From positions 1,009,269 through 1,052,082 of the forward strand of contig GL405246.1 of the NCBI GenBank assembly GCA_000146855.1: DNA of 42,814 bases. The letters are read 5' to 3'. The position numbers and the translations under genes are program-made. Origin of the DNA: [Eubacterium] yurii subsp. margaretiae ATCC 43715 (GTDB lineage Bacteria > Bacillota > Clostridia > Peptostreptococcales > Filifactoraceae). The notes under the pieces were generated by a model, which saw nothing but the letters and a program-made list of their open reading frames with translations, did no database searches and had not been told where the DNA came from. This document shows, one piece after another, positions 34,416-42,814 of the stretch; within the stretch, counting starts at the first letter, position 1; each line of letters begins with the position of its first letter.

Positions 34416-36182
34416 ATGAATAGAAAAGACTCAAACAGCAAAAAAATAAATAAGAGAGATAAGATAGTTAAGCCACAGGGGAAATCTATCTTCTCAATGT
34501 TTGGAAAAGGCAGAGATTCCAAAAATGATGATATGCAAAGCATAAGTGACATATCTCAAAATAGCTTCAGTTCATCAGAAAGTCGTATGGACTCAAGTTT
34601 TGAAAATGATGATATGCTTAGCTTTATAAAGGAATATGATAGTAAAAAGAATAGTAAGGATGCAGCTAATAACCTGCAAAATACTCAAAGTGATCCCGTT
34701 GCCCCACAAGGTGGCAACGGTCAAGCTCACCAGGTATACAATACTATGACAGGTATGCCAGCTAATGATTCAAATATAGCAGATTCTTTTGGAAGCGGTG
34801 CGTCTCTAAGTGGTACAGGCTCAGATTCAGTCTTCGGAGATCTTGGTGATCATAGTTTTCCGGGTTACTCGGATATGACTCATGAAGAAAATAATTTTCA
34901 AACTCCTGATTTAGGTCATGTAGATAGTCCTATAGACTTTGGTCAAAGTAACGAAGCTATGAACACCGAGCTTGGAAATTTTACATCTGAAGAAACAGTA
35001 GAAACTCCAACTGTAGATACTTTTGACAATGCAAATGACGATATATATGCAATGTTAAATACATCAAGTCATGTGGATACTGAAGATGGCTTGATAAATG
35101 ATACTACTGAAGTTGAAAACCCAAGTTTTGACTTTGATACTCAACAGTCTGTTGAAAGTACAGATGTGAGTACTGATGAAATGCCTATAACTGATAAAAT
35201 TGAAGAATTTTATTCAAACAGCATTTCAGACACTCAAGAGGTTGATAACTATAGCGATGAAAGTGAAGATATCAATATGGAAAGTTCAATAGACTTGGAT
35301 AAGTATCTTGAAGAATTTGACAAGATTGATGAACAAGATGAGCATGATGATAGCGAAGATATATCTACTTCATCAAAGGAAACTGATGAAGAAAGACTTA
35401 AGAGAATTAGAGAAAAGAGAAAAAGAAGAAAAGAAAGAAAGAAAGAAAAGATAAGAAAGTATATTGAGGAAGGTAAGAAAGTAGAGGAAAGAGCAAACTC
35501 ATCTCTTGTTGTTACAAACAGTGGAGATGACGTGTTTGGAGACATTGAACATTTTTATTCAGAAAAAAATGAAAATAATGGTTTAAAAAATGAAAATTTG
35601 GATATACAACCAAGAATGGATTTGTCTGCAGACGAAAATGACGTTAGCAATTCTAATATAGTTAATCTAGAAAAAATGATGAAAGAACAAGAATTGAAAC
35701 TGGAAAGACTACAAAGGGAATTGGAAGAAAAATCTAACGTATCTGACTCTAAAGCCGGTTCTCAAAATGATGAGCTTTTTGAAAGTGTAACTAAAAAGCA
35801 AATCCAACTTTTGAAAAAAGAGTTGGAACTTAACTCAAGAGAAAACGAGTTAAAAAACAAAGTTCTTAATGTGTCTTCTAAAGATATAGCACAATATAAA
35901 TTTGATTCGGTTAAGTATAATAAAAGTTATGATGTTGAGACTGCACTCAAACATTATGAGACTGATCCGAAGACAGCTATAGAAGAATTGAGAGATATGG
36001 CTATTTATTCTCGTAGCAACAAAGAGTATATGGTTGCTTATTTAGCACTTAAGAAGCTTATCAATGATAACAGCGAGTTTCTTGAACTTATTAAAGAGAT
36101 AGAAACAGCAAAAACTAAACAAAAATTGGAAATAGAGAGGTTTATCAGCACGTTAAATGTTGAAAAAAACAAACTATTGTAA
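34416..36182 (+). CDS. Acidic, low-complexity protein of unknown function in the pil operon
   Basis: I do not recognise this 588-residue protein. It has no signal peptide or membrane segment. The N-terminal 325 residues are Ser/Asp/Glu-rich and probably disordered; a short basic start (about 1-45) precedes them. A very basic run (about 328-350, many KR repeats) is followed by a coiled coil (about 415-440: EKMMKEQELKLERLQRELEE) and a helical, TPR-like C-terminus (about 505-575: ALKHYETDPKTAIEELRDMA). ATG 34416 has a weak GGGA site; an upstream ATG at 34401 has none. It lies between the pilO-like gene and a PRC-barrel gene, 52 bases after the former, so a cytoplasmic adaptor or scaffold of the pilus machine is a reasonable guess. 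Confidence 0.7.
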   Translation: MNRKDSNSKKINKRDKIVKPQGKSIFSMFGKGRDSKNDDMQSISDISQNSFSSSESRMDSSFENDDMLSFIKEYDSKKNSKDAANNLQNTQSDPVAPQGGNGQAHQVYNTMTGMPANDSNIADSFGSGASLSGTGSDSVFGDLGDHSFPGYSDMTHEENNFQTPDLGHVDSPIDFGQSNEAMNTELGNFTSEETVETPTVDTFDNANDDIYAMLNTSSHVDTEDGLINDTTEVENPSFDFDTQQSVESTDVSTDEMPITDKIEEFYSNSISDTQEVDNYSDESEDINMESSIDLDKYLEEFDKIDEQDEHDDSEDISTSSKETDEERLKRIREKRKRRKERKKEKIRKYIEEGKKVEERANSSLVVTNSGDDVFGDIEHFYSEKNENNGLKNENLDIQPRMDLSADENDVSNSNIVNLEKMMKEQELKLERLQRELEEKSNVSDSKAGSQNDELFESVTKKQIQLLKKELELNSRENELKNKVLNVSSKDIAQYKFDSVKYNKSYDVETALKHYETDPKTAIEELRDMAIYSRSNKEYMVAYLALKKLINDNSEFLELIKEIETAKTKQKLEIERFISTLNVEKNKLL

Positions 36183-36202
36183 ATTTTAGGGAGGCTATCA
36201 AA

Positions 36203-36964
36203 ATGAAGGATATTAAGGAAGTTTTAGGATTGCCGATAATCTCCATCCAAGACGGAGAAGAGGGGGCAATAATAAAATCTGTTATTATTAATTGTAATAA
36301 CAAGTCTTTAGAATATCTAATAGTGGAAAGAAGAAATGATAACCGCACCGTACTGGAAGCTATACCTTATACTGCTGTAGTGGGGGTTGGGTACTATGCT
36401 GTAACAGTGGATTCGTTTGCGTCGGTTATTGATTTTTCTACACTAGATTTGGAAGAAAAACAATTCAAAAAGTATGATGATATGCTATATCAAAGAATAG
36501 TAACTCAAATTGGAGACTTTGTAGGAGTTGTTTTAGGATTTTCTTTCAATGAAAATACCGGAAAGATTGAATCAATCCTTTATAAGGATGATGCAAGTCA
36601 TAACAAGAAGTTGCAAAGAGAAAATCTACTTACAATAGGATACAGATTGTTAATCGTATCTTCAGTAGATGAGAAAGTTGAAACAGAAAAGGTTTCAGCA
36701 GTTGAAAGCGTGAGCAGATATGTAATGCCTAGCAATCAACAAAAAGCTATTGCATTGGAAGAAGTCAAACAGCCAATGAGCGCTGTAGATACTTTCTTGC
36801 TTAACAGTTTGAATGATGCTATGGGCAAGGTGCTTTTAAGCGATATTTATGACTATGAAGGCAACATACTTCTTCATGAAGGTACAAAAATATCCAGAGA
36901 ACCGGTAGAAAAAGTCAGAATGGTTGACGAAAACTTAGTATACGAAATACTGGCTAATATATAG
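36203..36964 (+). CDS. PRC-barrel domain protein
   Basis: A 253-residue soluble protein with two PRC-barrel-like units. The first is residues about 1-75 (EVLGLPIISIQDGEEGAIIK), the second about 95-150 (QIGDFVGVVLGFSFNENTGK). A linker and a C-terminal segment follow (GKVLLSDIYDYEGNILLHEG, about 209-228) that looks like a small beta domain. PRC barrels are small protein-interaction domains; no enzymatic residue is evident. GGGAGG precedes the ATG by eight bases, the gene is 20 bases after the acidic unknown, and a strong terminator follows, so it is the last gene of the pil operon. A link to pilus function is inferred from position only. Confidence 0.8.
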   Translation: MKDIKEVLGLPIISIQDGEEGAIIKSVIINCNNKSLEYLIVERRNDNRTVLEAIPYTAVVGVGYYAVTVDSFASVIDFSTLDLEEKQFKKYDDMLYQRIVTQIGDFVGVVLGFSFNENTGKIESILYKDDASHNKKLQRENLLTIGYRLLIVSSVDEKVETEKVSAVESVSRYVMPSNQQKAIALEEVKQPMSAVDTFLLNSLNDAMGKVLLSDIYDYEGNILLHEGTKISREPVEKVRMVDENLVYEILANI

Positions 36965-37000
36965 TCATCTCTCTAATTTAAATAGTGAGAAAAGTTTTTT

Positions 37001-37056
37001 AATAGCAAAGTGTAGTAAGAGTAAATAATATTCTTATTGTACTTTGCTATTTTTTA
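37001..37056 (+). terminator. Strong terminator of the pil operon
   Basis: A 21-pair stem with no bulge (37001-37021 with 37031-37051, including a few G-U pairs) closes a nine-base loop and runs into six T. The left arm begins AATAGCAAAGT. It is one of the longest hairpins in the window. Confidence 0.92.
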
Positions 37057-37100
37057 TATTAATTTTAATTTAATACATAATAGAAATTTTGTATACAATG

Positions 37101-37109
37101 TGGTATAAT
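37101..37109 (+). promoter_or_regulatory. Extended -10 promoter of murC
   Basis: TGGTATAAT, the same extended -10 sequence as before the IIA gene, 42 bases before the murC ATG. The -35 is poor. Confidence 0.5.
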
Positions 37110-37150
37110 ACTTTAGTAAAAATTAAAGAAGAATAAGTGAAGGAAAAAAT

Positions 37151-38509
37151 ATGAAGATTTTTTTTATAGGAATAGGCGGGATTTCAATGAGTGGTCTTGC
37201 CATGATATGTAAGAATTTGGGTTGGGAAGTCATCGGCTCTGACAGAGAAGACTCAAATGTAATCCACCAACTTGAGAGAAAAGGAATTAAAGTATATATA
37301 GGGCATAATAAAGATCATATTACAAGTGACATAGATAAGGTAGTATTTACGGCGGCAGTAAAGCAGGATAACGAGGAAATAATAAAAACTAAAGAATTAG
37401 GAATAGATTTAGTTGAAAGAAGTGTTTTTTTAGGTAGTATAATGAAGGAGTATGAAAACTCTATTGCAATTGCAGGTACACATGGGAAAACAACCACGAC
37501 TTCAATGATTACTCTCGTATTTGACAAGGCGGAGAAAAATCCAACTTCTCTCATAGGAGGAATGTTTAAAAATATAGGTGGTAATGTGGAGATTGGAAAT
37601 TCTGATATTTTTATCTCTGAAGCATGTGAGTATGTTGACAGTTTCTTACAGTTTTATCCTAAGGTTGCAGTAATCACGAATATAGAAGAGGATCATTTAG
37701 ATTATTTTGAAGATTTAAGTCAGATAAAAAACTCATTTTTAAAATTTGCCAATCAGGTAAAAGAAGGTGGATTTGTAATTGCAAATGGCGATGATGAGAA
37801 TGTCAGAGACACTTTAAAAGATTGTAAGAGAAATGTATATTACTACGGATTTAACGAAGGTAACGACTTTATTATAGATAATCTTGAATTTGATGACTTT
37901 GGATATCCATGCTTTGATATCTTCTATGCAAATGACGGGGTGTTGATTGATAACTATAAGTTAAATGTCTTTGGTAAGCATAATGTATATAATGCTACAA
38001 GTGCAATAGTATCTGCTTGTATGCTCGATATAGAAAAAGAAGATATAAAAAATGCCATTGAAAAATTCACAGGTGTAGGAAGAAGATTTGAGTATATAGG
38101 AGAAAAAGATGGAGTTAGAGTATTTGATGACTATGCACATCATCCTACAGAAATAAAATCTACCTTAGATGCGATAAAGTCGTTGAAAAAAAATAGGTTT
38201 TTTTCAATTTTTCAACCACATACTTATACGAGGACAAAGGCATTGTTCAAAGAGTTTGTAGAATGTTTTGATGAGACAGATATAGCTATATTTGCAGACA
38301 TATATGCGGCAAGAGAACCCATTGACGAAACTGTAAGTTCATCTATGCTATGTGATGAAGTTAACAGAAGGGGAAAAGATGCCTATTATTTTGACAGTTT
38401 TGATAAGATAGTGCAGTTTCTTAGAGAAAATGCAAATGATGGTGACTTGATTTTTACAATTGGAGCCGGAGATGTTTATAAGATAGGAAAGATGTATCTC
38501 AATCCATAA
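37151..38509 (+). CDS. murC: UDP-N-acetylmuramate--L-alanine ligase
   Basis: Adds L-Ala to UDP-MurNAc, the first amino acid of the peptidoglycan stem, using ATP in the cytoplasm. The 452-residue protein shows the N-terminal Rossmann motif IGIGGISMSGLA (6-17), the P-loop AGTHGKTTTTSM (about 108-119), NIEEDHLDYF (about 178-187), and the C-terminal FDDYAHHPTEI (about 321-331), all typical of MurC. AAGGA lies upstream of the ATG. A Fur-family gene follows 37 bases later with no terminator between. Confidence 0.96.
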   Translation: MKIFFIGIGGISMSGLAMICKNLGWEVIGSDREDSNVIHQLERKGIKVYIGHNKDHITSDIDKVVFTAAVKQDNEEIIKTKELGIDLVERSVFLGSIMKEYENSIAIAGTHGKTTTTSMITLVFDKAEKNPTSLIGGMFKNIGGNVEIGNSDIFISEACEYVDSFLQFYPKVAVITNIEEDHLDYFEDLSQIKNSFLKFANQVKEGGFVIANGDDENVRDTLKDCKRNVYYYGFNEGNDFIIDNLEFDDFGYPCFDIFYANDGVLIDNYKLNVFGKHNVYNATSAIVSACMLDIEKEDIKNAIEKFTGVGRRFEYIGEKDGVRVFDDYAHHPTEIKSTLDAIKSLKKNRFFSIFQPHTYTRTKALFKEFVECFDETDIAIFADIYAAREPIDETVSSSMLCDEVNRRGKDAYYFDSFDKIVQFLRENANDGDLIFTIGAGDVYKIGKMYLNP

Positions 38510-38546
38510 TAATTGGAAATTTTTCCTAAGGTAAGGAGAGCGATTG

Positions 38547-38984
38547 ATGAAATATTACGAAAATGTTCAACAAATCAGCGATTTTTTGTTGGAACATGAT
38601 ATAAAACCTTCTTTTCAGAGGGTAAAAATATTGGAAAGATTGAGTTATTTGGAAGATCATCCAACAGTAAATGAGATATATACAGATCTTGTGGTGGATA
38701 TTCCTTCCTTATCCAAAACTACAGTGTACAACACTCTCAATCTCTTTGTGAAACATGGAGTAGCAAGGACTGTAGGTATTGATATTACAGAGGCAAGATA
38801 CGACCTTATCACACATTTTCATGGACATTTTATATGTAGTGAATGTGGAAGAATAAGTGACTTGGAATTAAATGATATGGTAAATTTTGACTTTCTAAAA
38901 GATGACGGTAGAGAGATAACAGGTATAGATTTGACTGTAAGAGGAATATGTGAAAAATGTAAGTCGGAAAAAAATATGCAATAA
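38547..38984 (+). CDS. Fur family regulator, PerR-like
   Basis: A metal-dependent repressor with an N-terminal winged helix (DIKPSFQRVKILERL, HPTVNEIY) and a metal-binding dimer domain. Aligned by eye to Bacillus PerR, all five regulatory-metal ligands appear kept: His of HPTVNEIY, Asp of RYDLI, both His of HGHF, and Asp of RISDL. The structural zinc pairs are CSEC and CEKC. The two Asp ligands favour a PerR-like peroxide sensor over Fur or Zur, but eyeball alignment cannot settle this. I start at ATG 38547, eight bases after AAGGAG, rather than the TTG just before it. Length 145 is typical. It is probably co-transcribed with murC. Confidence 0.88.
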   Translation: MKYYENVQQISDFLLEHDIKPSFQRVKILERLSYLEDHPTVNEIYTDLVVDIPSLSKTTVYNTLNLFVKHGVARTVGIDITEARYDLITHFHGHFICSECGRISDLELNDMVNFDFLKDDGREITGIDLTVRGICEKCKSEKNMQ

Positions 38985-39154
38985 ATTACATTTAAAAACA
39001 TAATATAAATAATTGAATATTAATTTTTTCAATGACAGTCTCATTAAGACTATAAGTGAAAATTTATATAAATTAATGATATGAATATGAATAAGATAAT
39101 TATATTTATAATAATGTAAAAGGGTATTACTTAGTATAGAAATCGGGAGAAAAA

Positions 39155-40852
39155 ATGGAATTTAAGTTAGAAATTGCAAATATTTTAGATGATAATATAG
39201 ATGTGTTAGAACAAAAAGAGATATATGATATACTGGAAGTACCGCCAAATTCTGAGATGGGAGATTTTTCATTTCCATGTTTCAAATTATCTAAAGCCTT
39301 AAGAAAAGCTCCACAAGCTATTGCTGAAGAATTATGCAACAAAATAGAAAAACCGGCATTTATAAGACAGATTAAAGTTGTTTCAGGATACTTAAACTTT
39401 TATTTGGATTCTCATACTATTATAAAGCAAACTTTAGATAAGGTTTTGCAAGAAAAGACGGATTATTGTAAGAAAAAACCTAATAATAAGAATATAATTG
39501 TGGACTATTCATCTCCTAATATTGCAAAACCATTCCATATAGGGCATATAAGAACTACTGTTATAGGTCATGCCCTATATAACCTGTATAAATTTATGGG
39601 GTATAATGTTATAGGAATAAATCACTTGGGAGATTATGGTACGCAATTTGGTAAGTTGATAGTTGCATATAAAAAATGGGGAAACGAGGAGCTACTCAAA
39701 CAAGAGCCAATTAAAACCTTACTAGCACTTTATGTTAAATTCCATGAAGAAGAGGAAAAAGATTCATCTTTAACTGATGAGGCAAGGATGTGGTTTAAGA
39801 ATCTTGAAGATGGTGATGAAGAAGCAAAAAAACTTTGGTCGTTCTTTAGAGAGGAGTCATTAAAAGAATTTTCAAAGGTTTATGATATGCTTGGTATCAA
39901 GTTTGACTCTTACAATGGAGAGAGTTTTTATTCTGATAAGATGCCTGCAGTACTTGAGGAGCTAAAAGAAAAAAATCTCTTGCAATCATCTCAAGGTACA
40001 ACTATTGTTGATTTGGAAGAATATGGACTTGGTGCAGCACTCGTGCAAAAAAATGACGGTTCTACCTTATATTTGACAAGGGACTTGGCTGCGGCAAAAT
40101 ACAGAAAAGAAACTTATAATTTTTATAAGACCTTATATGTAGTTGCTTCTCAGCAGATGTTGCATTTTAAACAGATGAAACAGGTATTAAAACTCATGGG
40201 CTATGACTGGGCTGATGACTGTATACATGTTATGTTTGGTATGGTTTCTCTTGAAGAAGGTACACTTTCTACAAGAAAAGGAAATGTGGTATTTTTGGAA
40301 GATGTCTTGAACAATGCAATCAACAAGACAAGGGCTATAATAGAAGAAAAAAATCCTAATTTACCTGATATAGAAGAACTTTCAAGACAAATCGGAGTTG
40401 GAGCGGTAATATTTCAGGAGCTCGCAAATTCAAGAATAAAGGACTATGTTTTTTCGATGGAAAAGACGCTCAGCTTTGATGGAGAAACAGGACCTTATGT
40501 ACAATATACCTATGCAAGAGCTTGTTCGGTCATAAGAAAATCAAACGGGTTCGACTTTTCTACTGCGAATTATGAATCTCTTGCAGAAAATGAAGAGGCA
40601 ATGAATATTATAAAAATTATTTCTACTTTTGATGAAGTATTGATAAAATCAGAAAATAAAAATGAACCTCATCATATAGCAAGGTATGTACTTGACTTGT
40701 CTCAAGCATTTAACAAATTCTACCACTCAAATCCGATAAATGTAGATGAGGTAGAGATAAAGAAAGACAGACTTGCACTTACTCTTGCTGTGACATATGC
40801 AATAGAAACAGCAATGTCAATCTTCGGTATACAAACTCCAAAACAGATGTAG
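39155..40852 (+). CDS. argS: Arginyl-tRNA synthetase
   Basis: A class I synthetase charging tRNA-Arg. The 565-residue protein has the N-terminal additional domain, the HIGH motif in SSPNIAKPFHIGHIRTT (about residues 117-133), the KMSKS-equivalent LSTRKGN (about 371-377), and the C-terminal DALR anticodon domain starting near YVQYTYARACSV. GGGAG is seven bases before the ATG. The 170-base gap before it has no T-box-like element that I can recognise, only a small AGTCT/AGACT hairpin (39037-39051). Confidence 0.96.
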   Translation: MEFKLEIANILDDNIDVLEQKEIYDILEVPPNSEMGDFSFPCFKLSKALRKAPQAIAEELCNKIEKPAFIRQIKVVSGYLNFYLDSHTIIKQTLDKVLQEKTDYCKKKPNNKNIIVDYSSPNIAKPFHIGHIRTTVIGHALYNLYKFMGYNVIGINHLGDYGTQFGKLIVAYKKWGNEELLKQEPIKTLLALYVKFHEEEEKDSSLTDEARMWFKNLEDGDEEAKKLWSFFREESLKEFSKVYDMLGIKFDSYNGESFYSDKMPAVLEELKEKNLLQSSQGTTIVDLEEYGLGAALVQKNDGSTLYLTRDLAAAKYRKETYNFYKTLYVVASQQMLHFKQMKQVLKLMGYDWADDCIHVMFGMVSLEEGTLSTRKGNVVFLEDVLNNAINKTRAIIEEKNPNLPDIEELSRQIGVGAVIFQELANSRIKDYVFSMEKTLSFDGETGPYVQYTYARACSVIRKSNGFDFSTANYESLAENEEAMNIIKIISTFDEVLIKSENKNEPHHIARYVLDLSQAFNKFYHSNPINVDEVEIKKDRLALTLAVTYAIETAMSIFGIQTPKQM

Positions 40853-40899
40853 ATATAAACAATCTTAATCTTATGAATTACTTGTAAGGAGAGAATTAT

Positions 40900-42705
40900 T
40901 TGAAAAAAATAGATAATACAAGAAATTTTTGTATAATAGCACATATAGATCACGGTAAATCCACTCTTGCAGACAGACTTATCGAGGAAACAGGAGTAGT
41001 CGAAAAGCGTGATATGAAAGAGCAACTTCTTGACAATATGGATCTGGAAAGAGAAAGAGGAATTACTATAAAATTGCAAAGTATAAGATTGGTTTATACT
41101 GCAAAAGATGGGGAAAAATATAATTTCAATCTAATAGATACTCCAGGCCATGTTGACTTTGGCTATGAGGTGTCACGCTCTCTTGCAGCCTGTGAGGGTG
41201 CAATACTTGTAGTTGATGCGGCTCAGGGTGTGGAGGCACAGACTCTTGCCAATGTGTATCTGGCTCTTGATCAGGATTTGGAGATAGTACCTGTAATAAA
41301 TAAGATTGACCTTCCAAGTGCAAGACCTGATGAAGTGAAGGCAGAGATAGAAGAGATAATAGGACTTGATGCATCAGATGCTCCTTTAATATCTGCAAAA
41401 CAGGGGCTAAATATTACAGATGTGCTTGAAGCTATAGTTAATAAGGTGCCAAAACCAAGAGGAGAAGTAGATAAACCTCTTAAGGCACTGATATTTGACT
41501 CATACTATGACGCATACAAGGGTGTTATAGCCTATGTAAGAGTATTTGACGGTAAGGTGAAAAAAGGCGATCAGATATTGATGATGAATACCAAAAAGAC
41601 TTTCGAGGTTACAGAGGTAGGTATTATTTCTCCAACTCATATAGCTGTTGATGAACTTGAAACAGGAGATGTTGGATATATAACCGCATCGATTAAGGAT
41701 ATCAGAAGTTGTAGGGTAGGCGATACGATAACTCTTGCCGACACTCCGACAACTATGCCTCTTCCCGGATATAAGAAGGCGACACCTATGGTCTATTGCG
41801 GAGTATATCCGGCTGAAGGTGAAAAATATGAAAATGTGCGTGATGCTCTTGAAAAATTGCAGGTAAATGATGCAGCTCTTGAATTTGAGGCTGAAACTTC
41901 AGTTGCCTTAGGGTTTGGATTTAGATGTGGATTTTTGGGACTTCTCCACATGGAAATCATCCAAGAGAGACTTGAGAGAGAATTTGACCTTGATATAATT
42001 ACTACTGCTCCATCGGTAGTCTATAGAGTGACAAAACACGACGGTACTGTGATGATGATACAAAATCCTACAAATCTTCCTACTGAACAGGAGATAAGTA
42101 TGATAGAAGAGCCGATTGTAAACTCTAATATTATAGTGCCTAAAGATTATGTGGGAGCTGTTATGGAGTTAGCACAAGAGCGTAGAGGAATTATGATAAA
42201 TATGGAGTATCTTGATGCTACAAGAGTAATGCTCCACTATGAACTTCCACTTAACGAAGTTATATATGACTTTTTTGACTCGTTAAAATCAAGGACTCGT
42301 GGATACGGCTCTCTTGACTATGAATTCAAAAACTTTGTAGAGTCAAAACTGGTAAAGTTGGATATATTGATAAATAAGGAAAAAGTAGACGCTCTTTCAT
42401 TTATAGTACATGAAACTACAGCCCAAAATAGAGGTAGGGTAATGTGTGAAAAGTTGAAAGATGAAATTCCAAAACATCAGTTCCCTGTGCCTATACAAGC
42501 GGCAATAGGTGCAAAAATCATTGCAAGAGAAACGATAAGTGCTTATAGAAAAGACGTACTTGCCAAGTGTTATGGTGGGGATATCTCAAGAAAGAAGAAA
42601 CTCCTTGAAAAACAAAAAGAAGGAAAGAAGAGAATGCGTCAAATAGGAAATGTGGAAGTACCACAAAAGGCATTTATGGCAGTGTTAAAGATTGATAATA
42701 ACTAA
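40900..42705 (+). CDS. lepA: Elongation factor 4 (LepA)
   Basis: A translational GTPase that acts on stalled or misassembled ribosomes. G motifs in order: AHIDHGKST (G1, about 14-22), RGITIK (G2), DTPGHVDF (G3, about 79-86), NKIDLP (G4, about 133) and SAKQG (G5). The EF-G-like domains III and V follow, then the LepA-specific C-terminal domain ([18 protein letters not shown], and the end region [20 protein letters not shown]). Length 601 is standard. The start is TTG 40900 with AAGGAGAG at 40886-40893, 47 bases after argS. No terminator follows before the repeat at the window end. Confidence 0.97.
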   Translation: MKKIDNTRNFCIIAHIDHGKSTLADRLIEETGVVEKRDMKEQLLDNMDLERERGITIKLQSIRLVYTAKDGEKYNFNLIDTPGHVDFGYEVSRSLAACEGAILVVDAAQGVEAQTLANVYLALDQDLEIVPVINKIDLPSARPDEVKAEIEEIIGLDASDAPLISAKQGLNITDVLEAIVNKVPKPRGEVDKPLKALIFDSYYDAYKGVIAYVRVFDGKVKKGDQILMMNTKKTFEVTEVGIISPTHIAVDELETGDVGYITASIKDIRSCRVGDTITLADTPTTMPLPGYKKATPMVYCGVYPAEGEKYENVRDALEKLQVNDAALEFEAETSVALGFGFRCGFLGLLHMEIIQERLEREFDLDIITTAPSVVYRVTKHDGTVMMIQNPTNLPTEQEISMIEEPIVNSNIIVPKDYVGAVMELAQERRGIMINMEYLDATRVMLHYELPLNEVIYDFFDSLKSRTRGYGSLDYEFKNFVESKLVKLDILINKEKVDALSFIVHETTAQNRGRVMCEKLKDEIPKHQFPVPIQAAIGAKIIARETISAYRKDVLAKCYGGDISRKKKLLEKQKEGKKRMRQIGNVEVPQKAFMAVLKIDNN

Positions 42706-42747
42706 TATTATATAACAAAAATTTAAATAAATAAGAATTTATTTTTA

Positions 42748-42814
42748 ACTCAACTTTCCCACTAAAATTATGGCAATTTTAGTTGAAATTTAAACATAAA
42801 TTTATTTTTTAATA
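42748..42814. repeat. Second copy of the MITE-like end, cut by the window edge
   Basis: These last 67 bases align without gaps to the left end of the 28811-29039 element, with about 58 of 67 identical. The 15-base terminal repeat ACTCAACTTTCCCAC is exact. The adjoining stem ACTAAAATT/AATTTTAGT is also exact, while its five-base loop differs (ATGGC here, TTCTT there). The right half lies outside the window, so I cannot tell whether the copy is complete. It begins 42 bases after the lepA stop. Confidence 0.8.

Noticed and set aside
35395..35460. Purine-rich AAAGAAAG run as a tandem DNA repeat
   Set aside because: It encodes the basic Lys/Arg run of the acidic unknown protein and shows no fixed repeat unit.
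38985..39154. Possible T-box leader before argS
   Set aside because: No T-box consensus or antiterminator/terminator pair; only a five-pair hairpin at 39037-39051 without a T run.
41126..41398. Minus-strand frame rich in His, Leu, Gln and Pro inside lepA
   Set aside because: Composition is that of a reverse-frame shadow of a real gene; it has no start signal and lies wholly in the lepA GTPase domain.

Overview
The window is low-GC (about 30% by eye), gene-dense DNA from an anaerobic Firmicute. Supporting signs are strong AGGAGG-type ribosome sites, several GTG/TTG starts, an anaerobic class III ribonucleotide reductase, a molybdenum hydroxylase, a NadD-YqeK-LCP-RsfS cluster and a Gram-positive-style type IV pilus operon. 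A member of Clostridia, perhaps near Peptostreptococcaceae, is my best guess from gene content; no rRNA or other taxonomic marker was tested. No rRNA, tRNA or CRISPR array was seen.

Layout. 0.6-1.2 kb: a lone PTS glucose-type IIA protein. 1.7-5.7 kb: a xanthine-dehydrogenase-type operon (Mo, FAD and 2Fe-2S subunits) with a long leader and a strong terminator. 6.2-14.2 kb: a plus-strand housekeeping run of mutS2, a metallophosphoesterase, a TGS/uridine-kinase-like fusion, topA and a TIGR01212-type radical SAM protein. 14.2-16.5 kb: nrdD behind a promoter with two candidate NrdR boxes. 16.6-21.7 kb: a two-gene membrane operon in which a TM/Rossmann/RyR-domain protein overlaps by one base a TIR-TM-WD40 protein; this is the most unusual unit in the window. 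21.8-23.6 kb: a minus-strand ddl-Nudix operon. 23.9-28.8 kb: a nadD-yqeK fusion, an LCP protein, rsfS and a Na/Pi cotransporter-PhoU protein. 28.81-29.04 kb: a 229-bp imperfect palindrome with 15-bp terminal inverted repeats, which looks like a MITE. 29.05-29.31 kb: a small thioredoxin-like gene on the minus strand. 29.6-37.0 kb: holA, then pilM, pilN, a pilO-like gene, an acidic unknown and a PRC-barrel protein. 37.1-42.7 kb: murC, a PerR-like regulator, argS and lepA. The last 67 bases hold a second, cut-off copy of the MITE end.

How it fits together. Most genes are core replication, repair, envelope and translation functions. Three places stand apart. The TIR/RyR pair has the form of a nucleotide-signal producer coupled to a membrane sensor/effector. 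The pilN start is readable only if a six-T run is shifted by one base, at a site matching a classic slippery sequence. The MITE-like repeat occurs at least twice, each time just past the 3' end of a gene. Several starts were moved from the longest open frame because the longer start lies inside the Shine-Dalgarno sequence of the shorter one (xdhC, topA, ddl) or because only the inner start has a good ribosome site (xdhA, the RyR gene, the thioredoxin-like gene).
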